A stretch of 64,000 bases of DNA, taken from contig BGOH01000001.1 of assembly GCA_003569145.1 (NCBI GenBank), forward strand, positions 248,001 through 312,000, given 5' to 3'. The stretch is from Clavibacter sp. Lineage in GTDB: Bacteria; Actinomycetota; Actinomycetes; Nanopelagicales; Nanopelagicaceae. A model generated the notes under the pieces. It was not told the origin of the DNA. It made no database searches and saw only the letters and a program-made list of their open reading frames with translations. Below, in pieces: positions 8,820 through 18,908 of the stretch; position 1 is the first letter of the stretch; each line of letters begins with the position of its first letter. The translations under genes were made by a program, and so were the position numbers.

Positions 8820-11408
8820 TTATTCTTTTGGAAGCGCAGCAAGAAGAGTGTTGATTCGAGTAATTTCACTCTCGCAAAATTCCATACGCTCTCTAATTTC
8901 GTTAACAACTTCCATCGGAGCCTTTGCCATAAAGTTTTCATTTTCCAACTTAACAACTGCGCTCTGCAAATCCTTCTTTATATTTTCAAGATCTTTACTT
9001 AGCCTTGCTCGCTCCGCCTTAACATCAATTGCTCCACGAAGGTCAAATGCGATACTAAATTGGCCGATTTCAATCCTTGCGCTCTCTTTAAAATCACTTC
9101 CAGCCTTATCAAGGCGAACTAAGAATCTAACTGCATCTTCATAATTAAGTAGATCTCCTTCTAAACCTGAAATTTGAGCGTTAATTCTCGCCGAAGTCTT
9201 AATCCCCTGCTCGCTTCTAAACCTTCTAATCTCAGTGATAAGAACCTGCATATCTCCAACTACTTTATCGGCTGCAACATCTGGCGCGGCTTTACTTACT
9301 GCGGGCCAATTGGCAATAACAAGTGATTCTCCCCCGGTTAATTCACACCAGATGGTTTCAGTAATAAATGGCATAGAAGGATGCATGAGACGAAGTAGTT
9401 GGTCTAAAACATGACCTAAGACTCTGCGGCTCTTATCAGCCTGCTCTCCGCCTTTGGCAAAGCTCTCTTTAACTAGCTCTAAATACCAATCACATAGATC
9501 ATCCCAAGCAAAGTGATAGATCTCCTCACTAGCCTTAGCAAATTCAAAAGCTTCATAGCCCTTATCAGCGCTAGCGATGGTGCTATCGAGACGATTTAAA
9601 ATCCAGCGATCAATATGGTTTAGCTCAGATCTATCTGGCAAGTCGCCATTTACATGCGCGCCATTAATCATGGCAAAGCGCGCAGCGTTCCAAACTTTTG
9701 TAGCAAAGTTTCTAGACCCTGCTATCCACTCCTCAGCAAGTGCTTGATCAGTTCCAGGATTAGCTCCGCGCACCAAGGTAAAGCGCAACGCATCAGAGCC
9801 ATACTTATCCATAAACTCCAATGGATCTACGGTATTTCCCCGAGATTTACTCATCTTCTTGCCATGCTTATCTCGAACTAGGCCATGAAGAGCAATAACT
9901 TTAAATGGAACAACTCCATCCATAGCAAATAAGCCAAATAACATCATTCTTACTACCCAGAAAAATAGAATGTCATAACCAGTTACCAAAACGCTGGTGG
10001 GATAAAACTTCTTTAAATCATCAGTTTTATTTGGCCAACCAAGAGTTGAAAATGGCCAGAGCGCAGATGAAAACCAAGTATCTAAAACATCAGGATCTTG
10101 TTCATATCCCTTAGGAGCGCTCTGATTTGGACCTACAACAATCACATCTCCATCTGGGCCATACCAAACCGGGATGCGATGTCCCCACCAGAGTTGGCGC
10201 GAGATGCACCAATCATGCATGTTATCGACCCACTCAAAATATCTTGGCTCCATAGATTCTGGATCAATCTTTACTCTTCCATCACGAACTGCATCTGCTG
10301 CAGCTTTAGCAAGAGGAGCAACTTTGACAAACCACTGCTTAGATAAACGAGGCTCAACTGTTGTTTCGCAGCGAGAGCAATGGCCAACTGCGTGAATATA
10401 TGGACGCTTCTCAGAGACAACTCTTCCCATCTGGCGAAGTTTTTCAACTACCGCAACTCTTGCATCAAAGCGATCCATGCCATCAAATTCAGTGCCAGTT
10501 CCCTCCATTACTCCAGCTTCATTCATAATCACAATGAGCGGAACGTTGTGGCGCATTCCCATCTCAAAGTCATTTGGGTCATGGGCTGCTGTTACTTTAA
10601 CTGCCCCAGTTCCAAAGTCAGGTTCAACTAACTCATCGGCGATGATTGGAATCATGCGATTAACAAGGGGAAGAAGAACTGATTTACCAATGAGGTGCTT
10701 ATAACGCTCATCCTTTGGATTAACTGCAACAGCGCCATCGCCAAGCATGGTCTCTGGGCGAGTTGTGGCAACCGTGATACTTACCTCATCATCGCCATAT
10801 CTCACCTGCACAAACTCTCCAGCATCATCGCTATGTTCAACTTCAATATCAGAGAGCGCAGTTAAGCAACGCGGGCACCAATTAATAATCTTCTCTGCGC
10901 GATAAATCAATCCTGCATCAAAGAGCTGCTTAAAGATCGTTAATACTGCATCAGAGAGGCCCTGATCCATTGTGAATCTCTCGCGCGACCAATCAACGCT
11001 ATCTCCTAGGCGTTTCATCTGGCCCAAGATTGCTCCGCCTGATTCCTCTTTCCACTTCCAAACTCTTTTTACAAACTCTTCTCTTCCTAAATCATGTCTA
11101 CTAACTCCCGTTGCTGCTAATTGTTTCTCAACAACATTTTGGGTGGCAATCCCTGCATGATCCATGCCAGGCAGCCATAAAACTTCAAAGCCTTTCATTC
11201 GCTTCATTCGACTTAATAAATCTTGTATCGAGTGATCTAGCGCATGGCCAATATGAAGACTGCCAGTGACATTTGGCGGCGGAATAACTATTGAGAAAGG
11301 TTCTTTACCTGAATCTGCATTCGCTGTGAAATATCCAGCGCTAAGCCACTTTTGATATAGCTCAGATTCAATCTGGCTTGGATTAAATTGCGCAGGTAGC
11401 TCAGACAT
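8820..11408 (-). CDS. valS: Valyl-tRNA synthetase
   Basis: 862-aa class I aminoacyl-tRNA synthetase. Signature motifs: PPPNVTGSLHIGHALDHS (HIGH, about residues 43-60) and GKKMSKSRGN (KMSKS, about residue 525). Between them is the CP1 editing domain with the TTRPETMLGD motif. The C-terminal ~70 residues form the Lys/Glu-rich coiled-coil tRNA arm (KAERARLSKDLENIKKDL and following). Length is typical of actinobacterial ValS. It lies 22 nt after clpX on the same strand. Confidence 0.97.
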   Translation of the reverse strand: MSELPAQFNPSQIESELYQKWLSAGYFTANADSGKEPFSIVIPPPNVTGSLHIGHALDHSIQDLLSRMKRMKGFEVLWLPGMDHAGIATQNVVEKQLAATGVSRHDLGREEFVKRVWKWKEESGGAILGQMKRLGDSVDWSRERFTMDQGLSDAVLTIFKQLFDAGLIYRAEKIINWCPRCLTALSDIEVEHSDDAGEFVQVRYGDDEVSITVATTRPETMLGDGAVAVNPKDERYKHLIGKSVLLPLVNRMIPIIADELVEPDFGTGAVKVTAAHDPNDFEMGMRHNVPLIVIMNEAGVMEGTGTEFDGMDRFDARVAVVEKLRQMGRVVSEKRPYIHAVGHCSRCETTVEPRLSKQWFVKVAPLAKAAADAVRDGRVKIDPESMEPRYFEWVDNMHDWCISRQLWWGHRIPVWYGPDGDVIVVGPNQSAPKGYEQDPDVLDTWFSSALWPFSTLGWPNKTDDLKKFYPTSVLVTGYDILFFWVVRMMLFGLFAMDGVVPFKVIALHGLVRDKHGKKMSKSRGNTVDPLEFMDKYGSDALRFTLVRGANPGTDQALAEEWIAGSRNFATKVWNAARFAMINGAHVNGDLPDRSELNHIDRWILNRLDSTIASADKGYEAFEFAKASEEIYHFAWDDLCDWYLELVKESFAKGGEQADKSRRVLGHVLDQLLRLMHPSMPFITETIWCELTGGESLVIANWPAVSKAAPDVAADKVVGDMQVLITEIRRFRSEQGIKTSARINAQISGLEGDLLNYEDAVRFLVRLDKAGSDFKESARIEIGQFSIAFDLRGAIDVKAERARLSKDLENIKKDLQSAVVKLENENFMAKAPMEVVNEIRERMEFCESEITRINTLLAALPKE

Positions 11409-11430
11409 AAGATGTAGATACTACCGATTA

Positions 11431-12717
11431 TTACGCGGTCTTCTCTTCGCCTCGTTTAGTCGAACGCTTTGGGTTATTTGGACCGCGCTCGAGATATTTT
11501 GGCGCTGCTTTATCACTTATTACCTCAGGGGTGATTAGAACTTTGCCAACTTCTTTTCTGCTTGGCACCTCATACATCACAGGAAGCAAAATCTCTTCCA
11601 TAATGGCTCTAAGCCCTCTAGCGCCAGTGCCTCTGGCAATTGCCTGATCTGCCACAACTTCAAGTGCCGCTTCAGTAATTTCAAACTCCACATCATCCAT
11701 CTCAAAGAGATGCTGATATTGCTTAACCAGAGCATTCTTTGGCTCGGTAAGAATCTTAAGAAGTGCGGCCCGATCTAAGGCTTCAACAGAGGTCACAATT
11801 GGAAGGCGGCCAATGAACTCTGGAATCATGCCAAATTTAAGAAGATCCTCTGGCATAACATCTGCAAATAAATCTTGGGCTTTCTTATCTTTCTCGCTCT
11901 GCAGCGTGGCATTAAAGCCAACGCCAGCTTTGCCTTTGCGATTTTCAATAATTTTTTCAAGCCCTGCAAAAGCGCCACCAACAATAAAGAGCACATTGCT
12001 AGTGTCGATTTGAATAAATTCTTGATGAGGATGCTTTCTTCCGCCCTGCGGTGGAACAGAGGCGGTAGTTCCCTCAAGAATTTTCAGAAGTGCTTGCTGA
12101 ACTCCCTCACCTGAAACATCTCTTGTAATTGATGGATTCTCACTCTTTCTTGCCACCTTATCGATTTCATCAATATAGATAATTCCAGTCTCTGCCTTCT
12201 TAACATCAAAGTCAGCTGCTTGAATTAGCTTAAGCAAAATATTTTCAACATCTTCACCGACATAGCCTGCCTCTGTTAGGGCTGTGGCATCTGCAATTGC
12301 AAAAGGAACATTTAGCATGCGAGCAAGAGTTTGAGCTAACAGAGTCTTGCCACATCCGGTTGGACCAAGAAGCAAGATATTGCTCTTTGATAATTCCACG
12401 CCATCTTCTATACGGCGATCTGGTCCTTTTATTCTCTTGTAGTGGTTATAGACCGCAACTGAGAGCGACTTCTTTGCTCTATCTTGGCCAATTACATACT
12501 GATCTAAAAACTCATATATCTCTTGTGGCTTTGGAAGCTCTTGAATCCCAGCAGAGCTTGCTTCGCTTAACTCATCCTCAATAATCTCATTACAGAGATC
12601 GATACATTCATCGCAGATATAGACGCCAGGACCAGCAATTAATTTCTTAACTTGCTTCTGAGTCTTGCCACAGAATGAACACTTAAGCAGATCGCCGCTT
12701 TCACCGATGCGAGTCAA
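11431..12717 (-). CDS. clpX: ClpX, AAA+ unfoldase of the ClpXP protease
   Basis: 428-aa ATPase that unfolds substrates for ClpP1P2. An N-terminal zinc-binding domain has Cys13, Cys16, Cys35 and Cys38. The AAA+ domain has Walker A GPTGCGKT and Walker [10 protein letters not shown]; the IGF-type ClpP-docking loop is IPEFIGRLP nearby. The start is TTG at 12715-12717: [13 protein letters not shown] aligns with the usual MARIGDGGDLLKC start of actinobacterial ClpX. Only a weak AGTAGG precedes it. A 94-nt gap separates it from clpP2 and may hold its own promoter. Confidence 0.96.
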   Translation of the reverse strand: MTRIGESGDLLKCSFCGKTQKQVKKLIAGPGVYICDECIDLCNEIIEDELSEASSAGIQELPKPQEIYEFLDQYVIGQDRAKKSLSVAVYNHYKRIKGPDRRIEDGVELSKSNILLLGPTGCGKTLLAQTLARMLNVPFAIADATALTEAGYVGEDVENILLKLIQAADFDVKKAETGIIYIDEIDKVARKSENPSITRDVSGEGVQQALLKILEGTTASVPPQGGRKHPHQEFIQIDTSNVLFIVGGAFAGLEKIIENRKGKAGVGFNATLQSEKDKKAQDLFADVMPEDLLKFGMIPEFIGRLPIVTSVEALDRAALLKILTEPKNALVKQYQHLFEMDDVEFEITEAALEVVADQAIARGTGARGLRAIMEEILLPVMYEVPSRKEVGKVLITPEVISDKAAPKYLERGPNNPKRSTKRGEEKTA

Positions 12718-12783
12718 GATGAGCCTACTTTCTAGAGGGGAAGAAGATAAGAATAAATCCTCTAGCCCAGCAAGAGATGGCTA

Positions 12784-12810
12784 AACGCGTTCGCCCTGAG
12801 AGTAATTACC
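12784..12810 (-). promoter_or_regulatory. Possible SigR-type promoter for clpX
   Basis: On the minus strand GGTAAT (12810-12805) is followed after exactly 18 nt by GTT (12786-12784). The SigR/SigH consensus is GGGAAT-N18/19-GTT, so the -35 matches 5 of 6. It overlaps the 3' end of clpP2 and would give a leader of about 60 nt. clpX belongs to the SigR regulon in Streptomyces, which supports it, but a chance match is possible. Confidence 0.35.
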
Positions 12811-12811
12811 C

Positions 12812-13435
12812 CTACTTAGTAACAGAGGCTTTTCTTGAGGCAAGAATTTGATCAACAAGACCATACTCAACAGCTTCTGCTGCGGTAAGAATCTTGTCGC
12901 GCTCAATATCTTTACCAATATCTTCTTTACTCTTCTTGGAGTGCTTAGCAAGAATCTCCTCAAGTAATTCGCGCATCCGCAAGACTTCTCTTGCTTGAAT
13001 TTCAATATCAGAGCCTTGACCACCGCCCTCGCTATATGGCTGGTGAATCAAAATCCTTGAATGCTCAAGCGCATAACGCTTTCCAGCCGTTCCGCCAGCA
13101 AGTAAAACTGCAGCAGCAGAGGCAGCTTGTCCAAGACAAATTGTCATGACATCTGGTCTAACAAATTGCATCGTGTCATAGATTGCAGTTAGGGCGGTAA
13201 ATGAGCCACCAGGAGAATTGATATACATCATGATGTCTCTATCAGGATCCATCGATTCAAGAGTCAATAACTGAGCCATAACATCATTGGCCACAGTGTC
13301 ATCGATTCCCTGGCCTAGAAAGATAATTCTCTCTTCAAATAACTTGGTGTAAGGATCAAGACGCTTATAACCATAAGCAGTTCTCTCCTCAATTGTTGGA
13401 AGAACATAACGGCCTTGAATATCGTTTATTTTCAT
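12812..13435 (-). CDS. clpP2: ClpP2 proteolytic subunit
   Basis: 207-aa serine peptidase subunit. The catalytic Ser lies in [14 protein letters not shown] and His in [13 protein letters not shown]; the Asp follows in the TAAEAVEYG region. Actinobacterial Clp protease is a hetero-tetradecamer of ClpP1 and ClpP2 rings, and both genes are present here, overlapping by 4 nt (13432-13435), which suggests balanced, coupled synthesis. This second gene of the pair has the [11 protein letters not shown]-type substitution ([10 protein letters not shown]) common in ClpP2. Confidence 0.95.
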   Translation of the reverse strand: MKINDIQGRYVLPTIEERTAYGYKRLDPYTKLFEERIIFLGQGIDDTVANDVMAQLLTLESMDPDRDIMMYINSPGGSFTALTAIYDTMQFVRPDVMTICLGQAASAAAVLLAGGTAGKRYALEHSRILIHQPYSEGGGQGSDIEIQAREVLRMRELLEEILAKHSKKSKEDIGKDIERDKILTAAEAVEYGLVDQILASRKASVTK

Positions 13436-14046
13436 CGCGCTGTACCACCGCTTCCTGATACTTGGCCTGCAGATTTAACAACATGATCAACAAAGCCATA
13501 TTCCTTAGCCTCTTCGGCGTTAAACCAACGATCACGATCAGAATCTGCGGTGATTGTCTCCATCTTCTGGCCGGTGTGAAAAGCAATTAACTCTGCCATC
13601 TTCTTCTTAGTAAATGACATCTGCTCTGCTTGAATCTTGATATCAGATGCTGTTCCACCAATACCGCCTGATGGTTGGTGCATCATGATGCGAGCATGTG
13701 GCAGCGCGTAGCGCTTTCCAGGTGCTCCAGCACATAGTAGGAATTGGCCCATAGAAGCTGCAAGGCCCATACCAACTGTTGCTACATCGTTTTTGATGTA
13801 TTGCATAGTGTCATAGATCGCCATACCAGCAGAGATTGAACCGCCAGGTGAATTAATATAAAGGTAGATATCTTTATCAGGATCTTCTGCTGCAAGTAAT
13901 AACATCTGGGCAGCAATTGCATTGGCCATACTGTCTTCAACCACAGAACCAAGAAAGATAATTCTCTCTTTTAGTAATCGGTTATAGACCTGATCATCTA
14001 ATCCGCCGCCTTGACTACTGGCCATACGGGGGGTTATGAGCTCCAC
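13432..14046 (-). CDS. clpP1: ClpP1 proteolytic subunit
   Basis: 204-aa serine peptidase, the partner of ClpP2. Catalytic Ser is in [11 protein letters not shown] and His in [12 protein letters not shown]; Asp is in [15 protein letters not shown]. The start is GTG at 14044-14046 with a strong AGGAGG 7 nt upstream, one of the best ribosome sites in the window. In mycobacteria the ClpP1P2 complex is essential and takes substrates from ClpX and ClpC1. It heads the clpP1P2 operon downstream of a 107-nt promoter-containing gap. Confidence 0.95.
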   Translation of the reverse strand: MELITPRMASSQGGGLDDQVYNRLLKERIIFLGSVVEDSMANAIAAQMLLLAAEDPDKDIYLYINSPGGSISAGMAIYDTMQYIKNDVATVGMGLAASMGQFLLCAGAPGKRYALPHARIMMHQPSGGIGGTASDIKIQAEQMSFTKKKMAELIAFHTGQKMETITADSDRDRWFNAEEAKEYGFVDHVVKSAGQVSGSGGTAR

Positions 14047-14075
14047 TAATTCCTCCTGATATACATTTCTATGTC

Positions 14076-14111
14076 CGTTAGGCTAACGCCAAGAATAGAA
14101 AAATGCTTCCT
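14076..14111 (-). promoter_or_regulatory. clpP1P2 promoter region: SigR-like elements and operator-like palindrome
   Basis: Minus-strand AGGAAG (14111-14106) lies exactly 18 nt from GTT (14087-14085), resembling SigR promoters (GGGAAT-N18-GTT; GGAA core kept, 4 of 6 overall). The putative -10 falls inside a perfect inverted repeat CGTTAG-G-CTAACG (14076-14088), a plausible operator. It is not the classical ClgR motif, which normally controls clpP1P2 in actinobacteria. The predicted leader of about 30 nt ends in the strong AGGAGG site. Confidence 0.45.
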
Positions 14112-14153
14112 GCAATATCGAAAAAGGTGGTTTGTTCGCTTAGAGCAGAGAAA

Positions 14154-15440
14154 CTACTGCTCAGATCCACTCTCTTGCTTTGGAGCAAGGGCAGCTAAAT
14201 CAACTTTTCGACCTGAGGCATCTTTAACCCCAACTCGCTCCAGAACTACAGCTAGGGCTTTGCTCCTTGCAACCTCAGCCATCAGAGCATGAATCTGACC
14301 AGCTTGAGAAATCTGTTGAGCAAATTGATCAGGGCTCATCTGATATCTAGCAGCGCTTCTAATTAAGTATTCGGTGAGCTCTGCTTCAGAGACTTGAACG
14401 GCCTCGCTCTTAACTATTGTGTCCAGCAAGAAGTCAGCCTTAAGAGAATTAGTGATCTCAAGGCTTACCTCACTTCTATGCTCGCTATCTTCTAAGCGAT
14501 TTTCTTTTTCCAGATGAGCATCTACTTCTTCTTTTACTAGATTTTCAGGAACTGCAATTTCAACTGTTTCTAGTAGCAATTTCAAGAGATTATCTCTTGC
14601 TTGAGCCCCCTGCTCCATCGCCTTTAGGCGAGTTAGGCGTTGCCTTACATCGGCATCTAATTCGGCAAGTGTTTCAAATTCACTTGCAAGCTTTGCAAAC
14701 TCATCATTTAGCTCAGGAAGTTCACGCTTTTTAACGGCCTTTAACGTGACCTCAACCTCGCCGCTTTGACCTTCATCCATTCCAACTAATTGAGTATTAA
14801 ATTTCTTTACCTGCTCTAGCTTCATTCCAATTAAAGCTTCATCAAGGCCATCAACCATGCGATTTGAGCCAACTTCATAGGAGATGCCATTAGCACTTCC
14901 GCCTTCAATCTCTGCGCCATCAACTTTCGCACTTAAATCAATAGTGACAAAGTCGCCCTTCTCAACATCTTTTTCAACAGTTGTGAGCGTTCCAAAGCGA
15001 ATTCTCAAAGCTTCAATCTGCTCTTTTACATCATCATCACTAACGGCTACATCATCAACGCTAATTTCGATCTTTGAAAAATCAGGCAGGCTAACTTCAG
15101 GCCTAATATCTACTTCAACTTCAAATTTAACTGCCTCATTATCTTTAAGCTCTTTGATATCAACACTTGGCCGGCCAAGAACTAGAAGATCATTTTCTCT
15201 AGCAGCCTGGCTATAAAACTCTGGCAGGCCGTTATTAATAGCTTCATCAAGGACTGCTCCGCGGCCAACTCTTTGATCAATCATCGCTCTTGGAACTTTT
15301 CCTTTGCGAAAGCCTGGGATAACAATGCGCTCTGAAATGCTTTGATATGCCGTCTTAATATGTGGCTCAAGATCTGTGAAATCGACATCAATTAAAATAC
15401 GAACTCGAGTCTTTGAGATTGTCTCAACAGCGCTTTTCAC
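14154..15440 (-). CDS. tig: Trigger factor, ribosome-associated chaperone and PPIase
   Basis: 428-aa chaperone that binds the ribosome exit tunnel via ribosomal protein L23. The ribosome-binding loop is RIVIPGFRKGKVPRAMIDQR (GFRxGKxP signature, about residues 43-49). A central FKBP-like PPIase domain (about 150-235) and an alpha-helical C-terminal arm follow. tig upstream of clpP is a widely conserved order. It starts 32 nt from the tRNA-Pro gene on the same strand. Confidence 0.96.
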   Translation of the reverse strand: MKSAVETISKTRVRILIDVDFTDLEPHIKTAYQSISERIVIPGFRKGKVPRAMIDQRVGRGAVLDEAINNGLPEFYSQAARENDLLVLGRPSVDIKELKDNEAVKFEVEVDIRPEVSLPDFSKIEISVDDVAVSDDDVKEQIEALRIRFGTLTTVEKDVEKGDFVTIDLSAKVDGAEIEGGSANGISYEVGSNRMVDGLDEALIGMKLEQVKKFNTQLVGMDEGQSGEVEVTLKAVKKRELPELNDEFAKLASEFETLAELDADVRQRLTRLKAMEQGAQARDNLLKLLLETVEIAVPENLVKEEVDAHLEKENRLEDSEHRSEVSLEITNSLKADFLLDTIVKSEAVQVSEAELTEYLIRSAARYQMSPDQFAQQISQAGQIHALMAEVARSKALAVVLERVGVKDASGRKVDLAALAPKQESGSEQ

Positions 15441-15472
15441 ATGGCTCCTGACTTAATATGAAGAGGTATAAC

Positions 15473-15548
15473 TGGTCGGGGCGGAGGGATTCGAACCCAC
15501 GGTCTCCTGCTCCCAAAGCAGGCGCGCTAGCCACTACGCTACGCCCCG
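15473..15548 (-). tRNA. tRNA-Pro (anticodon UGG)
   Basis: Cloverleaf read on the minus strand. The acceptor stem CGGGGCG/CGCCCCG is perfect, the anticodon stem is CCTGC/GCAGG with loop TTTGGGA (anticodon TGG), and the T arm contains GGGTTCGAATCCC. Discriminator A and a genome-encoded CCA end the 76-nt gene. Confidence 0.97.
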
Positions 15549-15656
15549 CGGCGCAGGAAGCAGAGTCTAGATGAAAAATTCACAAGTAATTACCCCAAGC
15601 GCTACCCTTGCGCCCCTAAGGAGGAGCATTAGCACCCCCTTAGAAAGATAAAAAGT

Positions 15657-15730
15657 GCGGGCGTAGCTCAATGGTAGAGCCCTAGCCTTCCAAGCTAGCC
15701 ACGCGGTTTCGATTACCGTCGCCCGCTCCA
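15657..15730 (+). tRNA. tRNA-Gly (anticodon UCC)
   Basis: Acceptor stem GCGGGCG/CGCCCGC, anticodon stem CTAGC/GCTAG with loop CTTCCAA (anticodon TCC), T-loop TTCGATT, discriminator T and encoded CCA (15728-15730). It lies divergent from tRNA-Pro, 108 nt away, and faces the end of the collagen-like gene. Confidence 0.97.
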
Positions 15731-15742
15731 ATCTTTTCTAAA

Positions 15743-17106
<1,364 letters not shown>

Positions 17107-17658
17107 ATGAAGAAAAGATTAATTGCAGGATCTGCAATCGCAGCACTTGCTCTCTCACTTGGCAGTACTACAGGCGCTGTAGCTGATGACAAGTTTAGAG
17201 ATGGTAAAGGAATTTCAAATATCTTCAGTGGACTTGTTAAAAACGGAACTTTGACACAAGCACAAGTAGATGCAATTTCTAAAGCGATGCAGGATGCAAG
17301 AGGCGCAGGCAAAGCCGCGTATGAAGCAGCAAAAGCTGAGCGAATCAAAGTAATTACTGATGCTCTTGGCATTGATGCAGCAACTCTTGAAGCCAAACGT
17401 AAGGCAGGTCAAACCCTTGCCGCTATCGCAGGCGATAAGAAAGATGCGTTGATTGCTGCTCTGGTGGCATATGAAAGTAAGAAAATCGATGCCGCCGTAG
17501 CTGATGGAAAGCTAAGTGCGGAGCGAGCCACTGCGCTCAAATCAAAGTTAACAGCTGGAATTACTGCCATGGTCAATAACGAAGCCAAAATTGGCAAGGC
17601 TTTTAAAGGCTTTGGCAAAAAGGGTCACGGACGTGGCGGCAATAAGGCTTTAGCCTAG
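17107..17658 (+). CDS. Small secreted alanine/lysine-rich helical protein
   Basis: 183 aa from ATG 17107, chosen because AGGAG lies 6-7 nt upstream and the protein then begins MKKRLIAGSAIAALALSLG, a clean signal peptide probably cleaved near GAVA-DD. The mature part is predicted almost entirely helical, with repeated units of the form K-x-G-x-L-(T/S)-x-x-x-(V/A) (KNGTLTQAQVDAISKAM; ADGKLSAERATALKSKL), and a basic Gly/His/Arg-rich tail (KKGHGRGGNK). No catalytic motif is seen. Similar repeat-helix secreted proteins occur in other actinobacteria, without known function. It is followed by a strong terminator, so it is a single-gene unit. Confidence 0.8.
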   Translation: MKKRLIAGSAIAALALSLGSTTGAVADDKFRDGKGISNIFSGLVKNGTLTQAQVDAISKAMQDARGAGKAAYEAAKAERIKVITDALGIDAATLEAKRKAGQTLAAIAGDKKDALIAALVAYESKKIDAAVADGKLSAERATALKSKLTAGITAMVNNEAKIGKAFKGFGKKGHGRGGNKALA

Positions 17659-17684
17659 ATAAGTTCATTTCTCTCCCCCTTCGT

Positions 17685-17728
17685 ATAAGAACCGCTGGTA
17701 GAAATGCCAGCGGTTCTTATTTTTATTT
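17685..17728 (+). terminator. Rho-independent terminator after the secreted helical protein
   Basis: A perfect 14-bp stem, ATAAGAACCGCTGG (17685-17698) with its complement (17707-17720), an 8-nt loop, and a T-rich tail TTTTATTT. It separates the secreted protein gene from rpiB. Confidence 0.95.
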
Positions 17729-17742
17729 GAGAAGGTAGCCCT

Positions 17743-18198
17743 ATGAGGATTCATATTGGCAGTGATCATGCCGGGCTGGAATTTAAAGCAAAAATCATCG
17801 CTCATCTTCAAAGCCAAGGCCATCAAGTAACAGATCATGGCCCGCATAGCTTTGATCCGCTCGATGACTATCCAGAATTCTGTATTCCAGCAGCGCTTGC
17901 AACTGCAAAAGATCCGGGCTCTTTTGGCATTGTTTTAGGGGGCTCAGGAAATGGCGAGCAGATGGCAGCAAATAAAGTTAAAGGGGTAAGAGCAGCTCTG
18001 GTTTGGAGCGTTGAGATTGCAAAGCTTGCTAGGCAGCATAACGATGCCAATGTCATATCTCTTGGCGGCAGAATGCATGATGAAAAACTCTGTTTAGAGC
18101 TAGTGGATACCTTTCTTTCAACACCTTTTAGCAATGATGAGCGCCATGTAAGAAGAATTGGTTTAATTTCAAAGTATGAAGAAAAAGGCCAGCTTTAA
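17743..18198 (+). CDS. rpiB: Ribose-5-phosphate isomerase B
   Basis: 151-aa cytosolic isomerase interconverting ribose-5-phosphate and ribulose-5-phosphate in the pentose phosphate pathway. It begins with the RpiB hallmark MRIHIGSDHAGLEFK; further motifs are DYPEFCIPAA, GIVLGGSGNGEQMAANKVKG (phosphate loop; the actinobacterial type with Glu rather than a Cys nucleophile nearby) and NDANVISLGGRM. The ATG has GAGAAGG upstream. It overlaps the end of trmB (opposite strand) by 4 nt. Confidence 0.96.
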   Translation: MRIHIGSDHAGLEFKAKIIAHLQSQGHQVTDHGPHSFDPLDDYPEFCIPAALATAKDPGSFGIVLGGSGNGEQMAANKVKGVRAALVWSVEIAKLARQHNDANVISLGGRMHDEKLCLELVDTFLSTPFSNDERHVRRIGLISKYEEKGQL

Positions 18199-18890
18199 TT
18201 CTTAAAGTATTGCAGATCAGTTACTAGATGCTCTTTGCCAAGACCCTTGGATTCAAACTTAGTTAAGGGCCTCCATGTTGGGCGCTGGATTACTCCACCA
18301 TTAAAACTTTTACTACTAGCAAAGTTTGACTCTATTTCTTTTGCATAAGGCTGCCAATCTGTTGCAACATTAATTCGACCACCAGGTTTTAGCTTTGCAG
18401 CTAAGGTCTCTATAAATTCAGGGCTTAAGAGACGACGCTTATGTTGACGCCGCTTTGGCCATGGATCTGGAAAGAAGATATGGAAGGCATCAAAGCTTGA
18501 ATCTGGGATGTAATCCCTTAAGACTAAATAGATATCTTCATTGATAACCCTTAAATTCTTAATTCCAAGATTGTTTGCGCGAATTAGCAGAGCTCCGATT
18601 CCGGGCTTATGAACTTCGACTGCTAAATATCCGCTCTCTGGATTTTCAAAGGCAATCTGAGAGCTAGCCTCACCCATCCCGCTTCCAATCTCACAGACAA
18701 TCTCTTTATATCTATCCTTTGGAAATATCTTGGATAGTTCAATCGGGCGATCTAACGGAATTTCATACTCACCTAAATGCTCGTCAATAGCTCCAGCCTG
18801 GGCCTTAGTCATTCGCTCACCGCGCAGGCGAAAGCTTCTTAAGCGAAACTCCTCAGATTTTTGGCTGGCCATAGTGGCAAAGAGTGCCAT
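18195..18890 (-). CDS. trmB: tRNA (guanine-N7)-methyltransferase
   Basis: About 231 aa. SAM-dependent enzyme that makes m7G46 in the variable loop of tRNAs. Motifs: CEIGSGMGEASSQIAFENP (SAM-binding motif I), HIFFPDPWPKRRQHKRRL (the diagnostic PDPWPKxRHxKRR) and GGRINVATDW. The start is uncertain: ATG 18890 (MALFATMASQK) or 18872 (MASQK). Both lie within about 40 nt of the divergent pepN start at 18909, so any longer form would overlap pepN and both messages may be nearly leaderless. Confidence 0.92.
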   Translation of the reverse strand: MALFATMASQKSEEFRLRSFRLRGERMTKAQAGAIDEHLGEYEIPLDRPIELSKIFPKDRYKEIVCEIGSGMGEASSQIAFENPESGYLAVEVHKPGIGALLIRANNLGIKNLRVINEDIYLVLRDYIPDSSFDAFHIFFPDPWPKRRQHKRRLLSPEFIETLAAKLKPGGRINVATDWQPYAKEIESNFASSKSFNGGVIQRPTWRPLTKFESKGLGKEHLVTDLQYFKN

Positions 18891-18908
18891 CTCTGCTTGG
18901 ATACGCGC

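Noticed and set aside
8309-10704. Several plus-strand open frames inside folC and valS
   Set aside because: They are antisense to well-conserved minus-strand genes and show no protein-like composition or ribosome sites.
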